Assembly (NCBI RefSeq): GCF_041381155.1
Contig: NC_091144.1
Coordinates: forward strand, 21,027,544-21,091,543
Reading direction: 5' to 3'
Origin: Argopecten irradians
Taxonomy: Eukaryota; Mollusca; Bivalvia; Pectinida; Pectinidae
DNA length: 64,000 nucleotides
Shown here: piece after piece, positions 30,101-43,106 of the stretch
How the letters are laid out: every line of letters begins with the position of its first letter
Position numbering within the stretch: position 1 is the stretch's first letter
Program-made: the position numbers and the translations under genes
Notes under the pieces: model-generated
Database searches by the model: none
What the model was told of the DNA's origin: nothing
What the model saw: only the letters and a program-made list of their open reading frames with translations

Positions 30101-33100
30101 ACGCATTGTGATTGGCTGAAGTGTGTATATAAATAAACATTACACAATGCAACCTATTTGTGCAATCGGGACGTTGTAAGTACGTCGAAACAATTACAAA
30201 TGTTCATAGATAAACATCTGAAAAATTAATATTTGTAAAATAAAAATATTACGCTGTAAAAATAAATAACGCTGATATATAGAATTCGCGCTGTAATATA
30301 CATGACTGTTGGGTGTTTTTTTCCGTAGTACACCTAGCACATGTGACGAACTTGACTGACAGAGTTTCCTGAAATAGCTGTTGTAAATATATAAATAAGA
30401 TGATTGAAAAAAAAAATCAAACATGGAAAGAGATAACACACAATCAGGTTATACTAGCTGTAGAAGAATACATAATATTGATTTAAACATGATAATACTG
30501 GTACCGTTAATGAATAAATATGAAGGTCAAGAAGAAAGTATCTGCTAAAACAACTGTTCAGTTTCATAATTATGGTAAGGTATATTTAAAATGTCAATTT
30601 AACTCTGAATTTGAACTTTATACTGAATAAAAAAGTGTGGAAGTACTAAAAATCGTCGATCGCCAAGCTGCCAACGCGTGCATATTATAAGTTACCGGTA
30701 AGATGCATGTGAGTTTGCACATGTGTAACGTTACGTTACTATTTTAATCTCTCGCTAAAATTGCGCCAAAATTAGAAGCGGTTCAACCGATCACAGCCAA
30801 AATTAGAAGCAGTCCTCAACCGATCATATGTCGACATGTCAAAGCCACGAACCGATCTAAAAGTACGCGAAAGGGTAGTGAAAATGTACAATGATGGCAT
30901 GGGGTGTCCTATGGAAATATATCTAAAGCGGCCGACGTTTGTAAATCCACCTGTCGGAAACATCGCAAAGTTGTGCGAGGAACAACATGGTTCTCTGCTT
31001 CCACGTGTTCGGTCTATCATGACACCAACAAAGGTCAGTGAAGAAGTTGTTAAATTCGTCGAATATCGGAAGAAAATGAGACCAAGCATGGCAGGCTAAA
31101 AAAACCAGCTTTACTGTGCACACACGTTTTTCTCTTCTATTTTTAGATCAACTCAGCCAATCACAATGCGTGTTACATAGGCACTTCACCTGTAACATGT
31201 AGCGATGTAATCTACTACAGTGAGTCGATACACTAGTACTGTAACACAATCGTGCAATCTTATGATAGAACGGCAGTAAATCAAATTACCAAATTTTATA
31301 TCACTGAATTTTTTAAGTGAAAAAAAAAATTATTCACTTAAAAGTTCTTGAAAGATGGATTTAATCTTGATTCATTAAAATTTTGTGAAATTCAGTTACA
31401 TGATAAATAGAATCTCACTGGTATAGATAAATGGAATTTCAGACTGTTGGACTAGACCAAACTTACAGTACTTAAATCTTGATTAGCAGAGAATTGTAGG
31501 CATAGTTTTGTGTTTTTTAACCTCTGGTATAATTAATTGTTGTCTTTCCAGGTGTCTGCATTCTCTACCTGGGAGAAGGAGCTGCACAAGATCGTGTTTG
31601 ATCCCCGCTACCTGCTGCTGACTTCAAAGGAACGCAAACAGGTATTTGAACAGTATGTAAAGGAGCGAGCAGAGGAAGAGCGGAGAGAAAAACACCGAAA
31701 ACTACGTGAAAGAAAAGACTCCTTCAGACAACTGCTTGACGAGGCGAGGCTTCATGGAAAGTACGTATTCATATGTCTATATTTAAAACATAAATCACAT
31801 ATGGTATAGCTGGTTATATTTGCAGGATATTTTTCACGGTTTCGTTGGACATTGATTCCCAAAATATTGAGAAATTATTAATATACCTTTAAAGCCAGAT
31901 CATGAAAATTTAAAACCACTTAATTTAATTTTTCTTAAGTTTAAAAAAAATATTAATTGCCATGTGTAAATAACCGGCTATATAGTATTAGTACATATTG
32001 TAATGTTTCTTCCTTAAAAGGATTGTAGAGGTGAATCTATGTCAATACCATCGATTTCTTTTTACTGAAAGAAAAATTTTGAATTCATTGAGTTTATGAT
32101 ACATTTAGAATTTTTATCATGGTGAAAACTTATCTTTTTTTCCATTCTGGATAAAAGTATTAGATTGCTAAAATACTGAAGGCTGTAAATATTTTTCAAG
32201 TATGATTGGTAAGATGGAAAAATAATATGCTTTCAGCTGCAACATCAATTTCAAAAAAAAAAAAGTATTCTTGGAGGTCATTTCATTATGAGTTGAAGTT
32301 ACTGAATCAATTTTTACTGCTGAATGTGTATTGTGCCATATTATGTATGAAAATTTTATGCCAGCACCAAAGTATCTTCTATAAAGACCAAGAGGAGAAG
32401 TTAGCTAGCTGGATTACGAAGTGCGACAGGTCTACGGCTACATTAGAAAAGTAACCACAGGAGCTATTGATGCTTAGACTGTGCTAAACGACCTGAACAT
32501 GTTAACATCAGTGATATTAAAGTCAAATACGGAAAAATTTGAGAATTTTAGTGTCCTATACAGTGTTTTAAAACTTAATGTTGCAGTTTTTCTGTATGAA
32601 TATATCACATTTGGGAATATTATACATTTGTATAATGCAACAATCAATTACAGATTGTTTTTTTTTAGTGTAATTCTGGTAATGGGAACTTATTTGATCA
32701 ACTTTCATTATGTTTATTCATAATTTTTATTTTCTCTAATATCTTGCATGATGTCAAATAGGAAATAGGAAGAGTATAAAAAAAATAGTAGAAAATGGTA
32801 AATATCGGAATTATTGAAAACATTAATTTGTTTTATTCCAAGCTTTCTTGGTTGTTTGATAACAATGTTAAAAGTATTGGTGATTTTTAGTGTTGGAAAT
32901 GAAAAAAATATATCAAATGATTCAAAACAAAAAATCACTAATTATGTAATAATAATACATGAGCGAAATTTATTTTTGCGCACAAATTTTATGTTGCCAG
33001 CAAAAAATTGAAGCTTAAGTCACTTTTGACTATCATTTAAACATGTATGATGTGTTACAAATATTTGAAGTTTTTGGGTGTGAATTTTGTAGATCCTCCT

Positions 33101-36100
33101 TCAGTGATTTTGCTGCTAAGTATGGCAAAGATGAGCGCTTCAAAGCTATAGACAAGATGAGGGAAAGGGAGGCCATTTTCAGCGATTACTGTTCTGACCT
33201 GAGAAAGAAGGAGAAGGAAGAGAAATCACTCCAAAAAGAAAGGGTATGTTATCAAAACTGTAATTTATTCGACCAATTAATACATTTTCTTGATAAATCC
33301 GAGATTTGCACAGAGCTGATAACTTATGCTACATCTGTTTCTCTTGTACACTTCACTCAACTTCTCAAAAGTGTAAGTTTTATTACATAGTCACAGGTGT
33401 TTAGTTTTGAATCGGTAAATTATTATTTTCATGATCTTCATACGAGAATTTAAATTTAGTATTTAGTAGATAACTTGTATAGAGACACCTGTGTGTTAGT
33501 GCAGCAGTGTTTTATGTACAATTTCAACTTAATACAATTTTCATAGAAAATAAAAAGGAATCAAACTAGTAAAGAAAAGATCAATTTCACCTGAGTATCC
33601 TTTCCTAAATATTGACTACCTAATATGATAACAACCAATGTCAAGGTTTTATTCAAAGATCAGATAAAACAAATTAAGTGACTTGCCTGATCATATTAAA
33701 TATATTCGTTGAAACTTTTTCTTTGCTTTAATAATTAATAATTTAAGGGGAAATGTCTTCTTTTTTTTTGGACATATTTTTTTTACATTGACCACTTAAT
33801 AATTCATATTAGAAGTGTTTCATTGTCATGTGTTGACTCTAGGTTAGGTTATGTTGGGGGTAAGAGAAACAGATTTAGTGTAAAGCTCTGTACATAGACA
33901 TCTCTGAATATAAACAATTTGTGATGTCATTGTCTGTGCCCAGTATATTGTGTTTATATTTAATTAAATTCTTTATATTCTTCAACATAATTTAATGATA
34001 ATGCATACTTAGAAGAATGGTTAAAAATATAAATTGTCTTAATTAAATAAAACAGCATTAACTGTTAAATTGGACACATGATTGAACTTTTGCCTGAAGA
34101 ATACTTTTTTTTTATATAATATTTATGCAATCAGAAATTCACTATCATGTTCAGTTTATATCACATGCATTTCCTTTTTCAGCTTGATTTGAATTTTTGT
34201 TTTCAGATCAGAAAAATTCTGTTGGTTTGATATTTTTGAAACCATCTAATCATTAGCATTACATTTTAAATTGCACAGAAGGCAAACACTATCATTTCTC
34301 TGAAAGTCATTATTATATTGTTTATTTTTTGAAATTTGGAGGGGAAAATAATCAAGAAAAAAAAATAAAAAAAACAAATGAATGTACCAGGTAGGTGAAG
34401 TCAAGGAATATCTAACCAACAGAATTTCTCTTAATAATATTTCAATTATTTGCAAAGATATGTTGTCATTATATCATTACAATAAAACTTCTGCTTCTTA
34501 TATTGTGATATTGAAAATATCAGCATTTTTACTTGAATTGGTTCTAAATGGTAATACATTGAATAAAAATGTCTTTTCCTGATAACAAGTACATGATTGA
34601 TTGATTACGCTATTGTTCTTGTAATTGAAATGTTTTATTTCTTATATCAATCTGCTGATAAATGATGTTATTAAAGACCTTTAAATGCAAATATTTAAAT
34701 ATTTTTCATGTGATATGATCATAATTAATGTCTTAATGGTAAAAGTATATTTTTAAAAATGTTAACGATAACAATGTGAAGATAATAGTCATTGATTATA
34801 ATTTAAAGCATAATTTTATAATTATAATTTGATCAAAGAGAGCCACAAGGCTATTATCAATAATTATTATCAATATGACATCATGTGCTTTAATTCCTTG
34901 ATTTGTCCCTTTTATGAAAGTGGCTGAAAACGGCAAGAGAGCCAAGCTCTAAACTTGGAGGTTGAAATGTGAGGAAAATCTCACCCTATGTGTTAAGCGT
35001 GGCCGACACTCGACCCAGAACAGCTTTTCGGTGTCTGACACTAAGACTATAAAGCATTATGGTATTTGATTAAGTTTCTATTTAAAGTTTGCCTGTTACA
35101 TAATGTTGCTATACTATCATATAGGTATCTGAAATCATTATAGATTTGAGACGTTTATTTCTGGATGTTAGGTGATAGGGGATGGTGGTAATTTCTTGTT
35201 AGTGATATAATTGCCTGGTTAATTGGTTGTTGAAAGAGAAAGTAGACTCTCTTGTGATATATTGTGAAAGTTTAAGGCTTAAAACTACCCTTAAGTTAAA
35301 TATGAATTTCCATAGGTTTTCAAGTTCTATTTATACATTTTATATAGAATTAATTTGGATGTTATCATACCCCGAACGTAACGGCAAACAGTTCTGTTAT
35401 CCTGGGAGGGGATGCAAATATATACATAATCCTTATTGAAGCAAGTTAAAATAATTAAGTTATATTGCAGTCTTTTATAGCAAATGCAAATGTGTAAAGC
35501 TGAAATCGGCTGAATATCAAAACTGGAATCTGTGGTAATCCATATTTAACCAAAGGCAAATGGGAATTGAAATAGCACTATCTTGATATGAGATATAAAA
35601 GGCAAAAAGAACAAAAGCTGATATTTCTTTCTTGACAAAAGTGTTCTGTAGATTGGTTACGAAATGTCTTAGATATTGATACTTTTCATTACCTGCTCTT
35701 GTGAGCAATTATTATAAGGTTAAAATATTCATTAATACCAAGTTAACAATGCTCCTATTTAAAACAAATGACGTGACATATGATTCCTGCTCACAAGAGC
35801 AGATAACTCTGCAATGGAATGACAGAACTGGGGACACTCTCTACTGTACTAGGCTAAATGGGGGACAGTTCTCTACTGTACCGGGCTAAAAAGGGGGACA
35901 CTCTCTACTGTACTGGGCTTAAGTGGGGGACTGTTCTCTACTGTACTGGGCTAAAATTGGGGACAGTTCTCTACTGTACTGGGCTAAAATGGGGGACACT
36001 CTCTTCTGTACTTGGCTAAAATAGGGAACACTCTCTACTGCACTGGGCTAAAATGGGGGACCACTCTATGTACCGGGCTAAAATGGGGGACAGTTCTGTA

Positions 36101-39100
36101 CTGGGCTAAAATGGGTAACACTCTCTACTGCAAAATGGGGGACCACTCTCTACTGTACCTGGCTAAAATTGGAGACAATTCTCTACTGTATTGGGCTAAA
36201 ATTGGGGACAACACTGGGCTAAAATGGGGGACCACTCTCTACTCTACTTGGCTAAAATGGGGGACCATTCTCTACTGTACCGGGCTAAAATGGGGGACAG
36301 TTCTCACTGTACTGGGCTGAGTCTGTTGTTAACGAAGTCAGTTTCTGACAAAATAGCATATGTTTGAAATGATGGAAGAATGGTATATTCAATAATTGAA
36401 TTCTAAGTTGATGAAATGTTCTTTCAATATGTGGAACCAAGGAAGCTAGAGATCAAGTCAGTTGTGTGACAAACTGAACAATCATTTCAGTTTGTTCACC
36501 TTTTAGATTTCATTTCTAAAAATTGATAGCAAAGGCTAATAACTGTTGGCAATACAAATTATCAATTTTGTGTGTTTAGGAGAAATGTATTCCACAATCT
36601 TATGTTAAATCACACAAGACTATAATGAACATTTTGATAAAGATAAGTGATTAACTTGTGATGTGATATCAACACAAACAGCATAATGTTATTGAGTAGA
36701 AATGTTATCTATGTGTGGTAACAATGTAAGTTTTTTCCAACAGAAATCAATCTACTGGGTATGCTATCTCGTACTTTAGTAAATTGAATGAAATATACAG
36801 TAACTTTTGCTGTTGTGTGTTGGTATCACATGGAAACATTTCATCATTGTTCAACAAGTTGAATTTGATTAAACTGAAAATCGATGACCAGGGAACAATT
36901 TATGGACTTGTTGATAATGAGGAAATATTTCCAGAAGTATTCTTTAAAATAATCTGTTAGCGTTTGACAAGTCAAAGTATGTTAACGGTGCTGATAACTG
37001 GTGCCATCTTAATTGTATAATTTTGTTGAAAGTTTTAAGTTTAAACTTCGTTCAAGTACCCTGAACAACTTTGACTTTTCAGACAGCTTATGGATGAGAA
37101 CAGAATGTATTTGCATATCTTTACTAAAATGTCAAGCTGAAACCATGCTCTGTCTAAGGTCATTTACATAGTCAAAAATTGTTCCACAAATACACATCAT
37201 GTATAAAGATAATACATAATGTATTTACGAGAACAATTTTGACATGTAAGTGACATTCTATGTCTATTCCTTTGATTTACAAAGTCTTATGTATATTAAT
37301 TCCTTTGCACTTTTTAGTAGAGGATATTTAACTAAATCACTCGTGTGATTTCACATTGAACTATTCCCGTCAATGAACTAGAAGAGTTCAGGTGTGTCCA
37401 GGGGTGAATGAAATGGGGTATCTTTTCTACACATGAAGAATTTATGTAATGAACATTTTATGTTATTTTCATAAAATGTTCAGTATATAATATCTCATGT
37501 GTTCAAATGTTACCTTGGAAGATCTAGAGCAGACAAAATGATTAACCTTGATTTAAACATTCATTATTTAAGAGTCACATGTTGTAATGCATTTCTTTCA
37601 TGGTAATAATTTCTTTTGTAAAAGTAATTTTATAATTCATATTATGCCCTCATGATAACATTGTGCTTTTTTCATAACTTAAATATTATCAACAATTAAA
37701 GATGTTCAGTATTAAATGCTGATAAAGAGATTTCTGTCTTTTCACATAAAGGAATGGCTTAAAGCTTTTATATTTATATTGACTTATACATTTAACTTAC
37801 TGCTAGGTTTAAGTTTGTAATAATATTTTCTTTCAGGTATGATGATTAACCAGATGTTGTGAAAATGCTACACAAAATGCGGACAAAATACACTGTATCC
37901 CATTGCAATGTTCAGAGTTTTATTATGGTCTTTAGATTATAGTTATGTTTGATATTATTCAACAAAACAAAGAAATTTTGTGTAGCATTTCAAGTCTTGT
38001 ATTACTCTATGTAATTTCTCTGTAGAAATATTTTGTGATTTACTCTATATTGTTGTCTTTTTCCTTTCAGCTGAAGTCTGACTTCCTGTCACTCTTGAAA
38101 GAAACTACGGAAATTGAGCGACACTCTCGTTGGAGTGAGATCAAACGCAAAATTGACTCTGATCCACGTTACAAAGCAGTGGACAGTAGTTCTCGACGTG
38201 AGGATTGGTTTAAAGACTATGCTAGGAAGCTTGAAGATGTAAGTCACTGTACTCCTATTTGTTAAAGAATAATAGAAACAAATTAACTCTCGTCTTTGTA
38301 AAGATAATTGGGCATTTTCTAATTGTTCTGTGTACATCTAATGAACTTGTAATTCAGTTTGTTAGCTTAGTTATTTTAGTTTGAAATAAACTGAAAATCG
38401 TAGAATATAAAAGTTTATGAAACTTAATTGCCTCGATGACTATAGTTGCCTTAGGTGATTTATGACTAAATTGCCTTTTAAAGTGCATTACTTATTTCTG
38501 AAAATGTTTCCATTAAGACGTATTTAATGAGACGGTTTGCATTTATTTGTGTAGCCTGTGTCAGAAGACGATGATGACAAAAAAGACAGAGAGAATGACA
38601 AGAAAGAGCGAGAGAAACAAGAGAGAGTGGAAGCCAGCATCCGTAAGCGAGAGGAAGAAGTACAGCGATCATTATCAACATCTCTACGTGAACGTGACAA
38701 AGAAAGGGAACAACATAAGAAGGATGAAGCCATGCAGCTCTTTAATGCTCTACTCTCCGACTTGGTACGGAATACAAACATCAAAATACTTGTCATGTCA
38801 CAGAAATGTAACTTCATTACATGGTGCTATAATTCTACTGTGTTCGTATTGTACCAATAATCAGATGACCTTTAAGACCTACAAGTCCTATTGGTTTTAT
38901 GTAGGTAATTAGTGGAAGTTCATTAAAATGCTAGATTTGTCAATACCACTTATTTTCAAGTTTCTTCAGGAACAATTTCATATATTATTAATTAAAGGAA
39001 AAATTTTAGTCGGCCAGATTGCAATTATAGTCCAATGAAGGCTTTTGTATCACAACTTGATTAATTAGTGTTGGGATGAACCAAAATTGTAATAAATAAG

Positions 39101-41279
39101 AGAAGTGTATTGGTGCTAGAAATGTTCAAGATTACACTCGTGGAATACAGATGTCTTACCTACTTCAGGTGCGGAACTCTGAGGTAACTTGGAGAGACAC
39201 TCGTAAACAGCTTAGGAAGGATCATCGCTGGGACTTAGCTGATCTACTGGACCGTGACGAGAAAGAGAAGCTGTTTGAAGAACACATTGATAATCTTAAC
39301 AAGAAAAACAAGGACATGTTCCACAAGTTGATGGACGATACCATGGTATGGAATTACACTGAAACCTGTCTTTATAACCACCTCTGTTTAAAGACCACCT
39401 GCTTAATAAGACCACTTTTTAGTGTCTGAAATGGTCATTTACAACACAATTTGACTTATCTATTAACACCATTTGGCAATGAAGAACATTTTTTCCACTT
39501 TTTGACTGAGTCAAATTGCAGGGTAATTAAGTAACAGTGTTAGATTATTAATTTACATAAATCAGTAGAAAGTTTTGACTTAATCAAAATGCAGGGTTAT
39601 TAAGTAACAGTGTTAAATAATTAGTTTATAGAAATCAGTAGAAAGTTTTGACTTAATCAAAATGCAGGGTTATTAAGTAACAGTGTTAAATAATTAGTTT
39701 ACAGAAATCAGTAGAAAGTTTTGCCATAGCAATACCCAGAGAATGTCTTCTTTTGTGATGTTTTTATGCTAAAGGTTATACAGGTGTAAAATGTTGAAAT
39801 TTCAGCCCAGTCTCACTTCTACATGGAAGGAAGTGAAGAAGCAGATAAAGGAAGATCCACGGTACATAAAGTTCTCCTCCAGTGATAGGGTAAGACACTC
39901 GTTATTGGTATTGACGAAACTGAATAAACAGCTTCAATTAATTTTGGATAAAAGTAGGAGATAGATGTTCTCTTATGTGAAAGAAAATTGTTTAATGTAT
40001 CAAAATTAACAGAAGTTGATAATGTTATGGTACCAAGAAGCCAATATACTCAAAAAAGATAAAGATAAAGCCCTAGATTAAAATACTTGTCAATTTGAAA
40101 TGATATGTTCTTTAATGCAAACATAATTGAATTTTTTTTTCAATTTCCTTGTGATTTTGAATCAAATGATTTATAATTTCTTTTACAGAAACGTGAAAAG
40201 GAATTCAATGATTATCTTCATGAGAAATACGTACAAGCAAAGGCAGACTTCCGTGAATTGTTGAAGGAATCCAAACTGATTACCTACAGGTAAGACAAGA
40301 GACTGCCAGCAGGAGAATTAATTCATTGATTTATGTTTTGATACTTTAATGCTTTTGCCATAATATACTGTAAACCATCTTATTTCCTTGTGTTCATGCC
40401 TGACAATGATATTCACTTCGATTTAATTTCATGATTTAGATTGCAATAGTTCTACTGTACCTCTACTCAGCAAATTTCATAATTTAGATTGCAATAGTTC
40501 TTCTCAGGAAATTTTGCAGCTATTTATTTTTTCAGATTCTAACCATCCCAGAAATATGTGAAATTGATTTGCACATGAATAATACTTCATTTATAGTAAA
40601 GGGAGAGAACTATTCATACTTATGCCTTCCTGTCCCATGATATACACAAGGCGTGTGCATTTATAAAGTTTTTAGTTTATTTTGATATCTGTAGATTGAA
40701 ATTTAGCACATAGAATAATTATTAAATTCCTTTCCTCCTGACAGGTCTAAAAAGCTGTTAGAAGAGTCAGATTCCCACATGAAGGATATCATCACTATAC
40801 TACAGGTACATTAAGTTTGATCTTTTTAAAAAAAATTCATAAAAATATTTTATATTCAAGTCTTAAATTGCTTACATATAAATTCATTTATATATGGCAT
40901 AGCAACTTCTGAGTTGATGAACAACCTTTCATAAATTGACCTTGTCTAGATATGTCTAATTAGATATTTTGAGTATTTCTTTATGTGGTTTTTAATACAG
41001 ATTATCTTTAGCAATGTTGGATAACTTTTTCTTTTGTTGCCATAATGTTTATCTGTCCGCACTTCTTTGTAGAAATCTTGGGCAGTTTTGTTTTCTGTCT
41101 GTTTAGTGCTCATGTGATTTATATCTTTGTGATTTCAGAACGACAAGCGCTACCTGATCCTGGACTGTGTGGAGGATGAACGTAACAAGATCCTAATGTC
41201 CTATATTGATGACCTTGACAGGAAGGGTGTGCCCCCTCCCCCCACAGCCTCAGAACCTTCCCGTAGGTCTACCAAGTGA
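21128..41279 (+). CDS. TCERG1: Transcription elongation regulator 1 (CA150), WW/FF protein
   Basis: This nuclear protein couples RNA polymerase II elongation to splicing: WW domains bind proline-rich splicing factors and FF domains bind the phosphorylated polymerase tail. Exons are 21128-21276, 21833-22148, 24989-25147, 25485-25653, 26037-26090, 26398-26531, 26852-26981, 27470-27639, 28199-28293, 28804-28943, 29235-29280, 29654-29813, 31552-31760, 33093-33243, 38071-38238, 38555-38764, 39169-39345, 39806-39889, 40189-40289, 40745-40805 and 41139-41279. Phases agree throughout and give 1007 residues (human 1098). Order: Pro/Gly/Met-rich region to about 195, WW1 about 196-226, WW2 334-360, glutamine-rich stretch, acidic stretch, WW3 457-486, six FF domains about 562-992, and the conserved tail [12 protein letters not shown]. 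The human Gln-Ala repeat is absent. ATG 21128 has a good Kozak context and gives MADE, like the human MAER; an in-frame ATG at 21083 would add 15 residues. Confidence 0.96.
23044..24515. mobile_element. hAT-like nonautonomous DNA transposon in TCERG1 intron 2
   Basis: A 1472-bp element with 17-bp inverted ends, CAGGGGTGTACAATTCT, and a flanking 5-bp repeat TAGGC on each side (23039-23043 and 24516-24520). Just inside both ends are hairpin-forming ACTAGCCC/GGGCTAGT motifs in several copies. CAGGGGTG ends suggest hAT, although a perfect 8-bp target duplication is not seen. No transposase is visible. Confidence 0.75.
27753..28090. mobile_element. TTAA-flanked MITE, family D, in TCERG1 intron 8
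   Basis: A 338-bp element with inverted ends AGTGAACAGTCGGGCAA and TTGCCCGACTATTCACT (one mismatch), flanked by TTAA at 27749-27752 and 28091-28094. It lies between exons 27470-27639 and 28199-28293, ending about 105 bp before the acceptor. No coding capacity. Confidence 0.8.
29996..31276 (+). mobile_element. TA-flanked transposon with 124-bp inverted ends (mariner/Tc1-like)
   Basis: This 1281-bp element in TCERG1 intron 12 has terminal inverted repeats at 29996-30119 and 31153-31276, identical except for two bases. TA flanks each side, the target duplication of Tc1/mariner elements. It contains an 87-codon frame (30836-31099) and no catalytic domain, so it cannot move by itself. Confidence 0.85.
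30836..31099 (+). pseudogene. Truncated transposase N-terminal (helix-turn-helix) fragment
   Basis: The 87-residue frame begins [20 protein letters not shown] and continues with segments such as [14 protein letters not shown] and [17 protein letters not shown]. The spacing resembles the paired-like DNA-binding half of Tc1/mariner-family transposases, up to the MRPS segment, where it stops. No DDE/D catalytic region follows before the right inverted repeat. It is a remnant or an internally deleted derivative. The family call is from resemblance only. Confidence 0.45.
33244..38070. other. TCERG1 intron 14 (4.8 kb)
   Basis: The longest TCERG1 intron, between FF2 and FF3. It is AT-rich and contains the minisatellite at 35822-36315 and a nearby 14-bp inverted repeat (TGCTCTTGTGAGCA near 35695, TGCTCACAAGAGCA near 35789). 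No further exon is supported. Confidence 0.7.
35822..36315 (+). repeat. Minisatellite, degenerate unit of about 33 bp
   Basis: About 15 imperfect units built from GGGCTAAAATGGGGGACA and CTCTCTACTGTACT. Units vary by indels. The apparent 102-codon open frame inside it is just the repeat read through. Confidence 0.85.
39500..39722 (+). repeat. Direct repeat, 73 bp, 3 copies
   Basis: Three near-identical units in TCERG1 intron 17 contain GCAGGGTTATTAAGTAACAG and ATCAGTAGAAAGTTTTGAC. Noncoding. Confidence 0.8.
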
Positions 41280-43106
41280 TCAGAATGTTACACACACACA
41301 CTTGTACTAGTGTTTTAATATGGTTTAGCCAGCATGAGATTGAATAGACAACTACACATCTTCACACGACCTTCAATGTCGACTCGCTGCTGGTGACTCA
41401 GAGAATGAATATTGTTTGTCAACTCTACCGCTCATGTTTGTGTGACAAGAAAGACTTCTAAGTCGACTACTTCTTATGTTTGTGGGAAAAGTCTAGTTTT
41501 GTTTTGTTCAATAATATACAGTAAAACTGACAATTCATGAGTAGTATGGTACGGTGTTACACCTCATTGTTTTTAGAATTAATTGATGATAAGACAAGAT
41601 TAGAGGTGTTTTATACTTGGTCAGCTTCATCACTTAGAATGTAAATAACCTTTGTTTCATTCACACACAGAAATGTCAAGTTATTGCTCTAGAGAATACT
41701 AATCCTCTCTCTGATAGTACCCAGTATCAAGTGAAGAGTGTTCACCTGCATCACAATCTGGATATAGTGCAACATGCTTTTGTTTAATACATGTAGTTAA
41801 AAATTGATAACGATTGAACATGTATCTTTTATTTTTACAGTGATTTTTCGATGTTTAAAACTTTTACAGTGATATTTTCGATGTATAACTTTACTTGCTA
41901 TTGTGTTGCGCTAGTAAACAAACACGTTTCAGTCGGCGGATTTTCCTTGAATTAAACAATTTTACGAATGAATATGCATCTGATATGTAATCATTTTCAT
42001 CGTTAATATATTTTCATTGCATATTTTATCTTTTAAACACTTTTACAGTGATTTGTTCGATGTATAACTTTACAAAACTGGCGAGTAAAACTTACGATTT
42101 TCACATGTGAATCACGACGTAATAATACCAAAACATCGTCAGATTTTGGTTTTCGTCCACAGATAAGTGGCACTGGTGTATATGCCGCACTCCCGATTTT
42201 CAGGGAAAAAAGTCCTGAGTTGATGCACACTTATATAAATTGAAAATGTCTAATATGTCTAATTAGATATTTTGAGTATTTCTTTATGTGGTTTTTAATA
42301 CAGATTATCTTTAGCAATGTTGGATAACTTTTTCATTTGTTGCCATAATGTTTTGCACTTCTTTGTAGAAATCTTGGGCAGTTTTGTTTTCTGTCTGTTT
42401 AGTGCTAATGTGATATATATCTTTGTGATTTCAGAACGACAAGCGCTACCTGATCCTGGACTGTGTGGAAGATGAACGTAACAAGATCCTTATGTCCTAT
42501 ATTGATGACCTTGACAGAAAGGGTGTGCCCCCTCCCCCCACAGCCTCAGAACCTTCCCGTAGGTCTACCAAGTGATCAGAACGTTACACACACACACTTG
42601 TACTAGTGTTTTAATATGGTTTAGCCAGCATGAGATTGAATAGACAACTACGGTACACATCTTCACACGACCTTCAATGTCGACTCACTGCTGGTGACTC
42701 AGAGAATGAATATTGTTTGTCAACTCTACCGCTCATGTTTGTGTGACAAGAAAGACTTCTAAGTCGACTACTTCTTATGTTTGTGGGAAAAGTCTAGTTT
42801 TGTTCAATAATATACAGTAAAACTGACAATTCATGAGTAGTATGGTACGGTGTTACACCTCATTGTTTTTAGAATTAATTGATGATAAGACAAGATTAGA
42901 GGTGTTTTATACTTGGTCGGCTTCATCACTTAGAATGTAAATAACCTTTGTTTCATTCAGACACAGAAATGTCAAGTTATTGCTCTAGAGAATACTAATC
43001 CTCTCTCTGATAGTACCCAGTATCAAGTGAAGAGTGTTCACCTGCATCACAATCTGGATATAGTGCAACATGCTTTTGTTTAATACAAGTAGTTAAAAAT
43101 TGATAA
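40950..43106 (+). repeat. Segmental tandem duplication of TCERG1 3' end
   Basis: Copy 1 (about 40950-41810) and copy 2 (about 42253-43106) are direct repeats of about 855 bp. Each holds the end of intron 20, exon 21 and the start of the 3' UTR. They differ by scattered substitutions and a few short indels, for example about 7 bp missing from the copy-2 intron and a 5-bp ACGGT-like insertion in its 3' UTR. A 442-bp spacer lies between them, with three short copies of a TTTTACAGTGAT motif at its edges. Confidence 0.9.

Noticed and set aside
32380..32452. Possible extra TCERG1 exon or transposase piece ([14 protein letters not shown])
   Set aside because: TCERG1 exons on both sides already join in frame, the segment matches nothing in the family, and the transposase resemblance is too weak.
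35340..35439. CCCH-zinc-finger-like peptide [12 protein letters not shown]
   Set aside because: Only one partial motif, in an intron, without splice context or neighbouring domain sequence.
42033..42230. 65-codon minus-strand frame in the spacer between TCERG1 exon copies
   Set aside because: No similarity recognised and no splice or promoter context.
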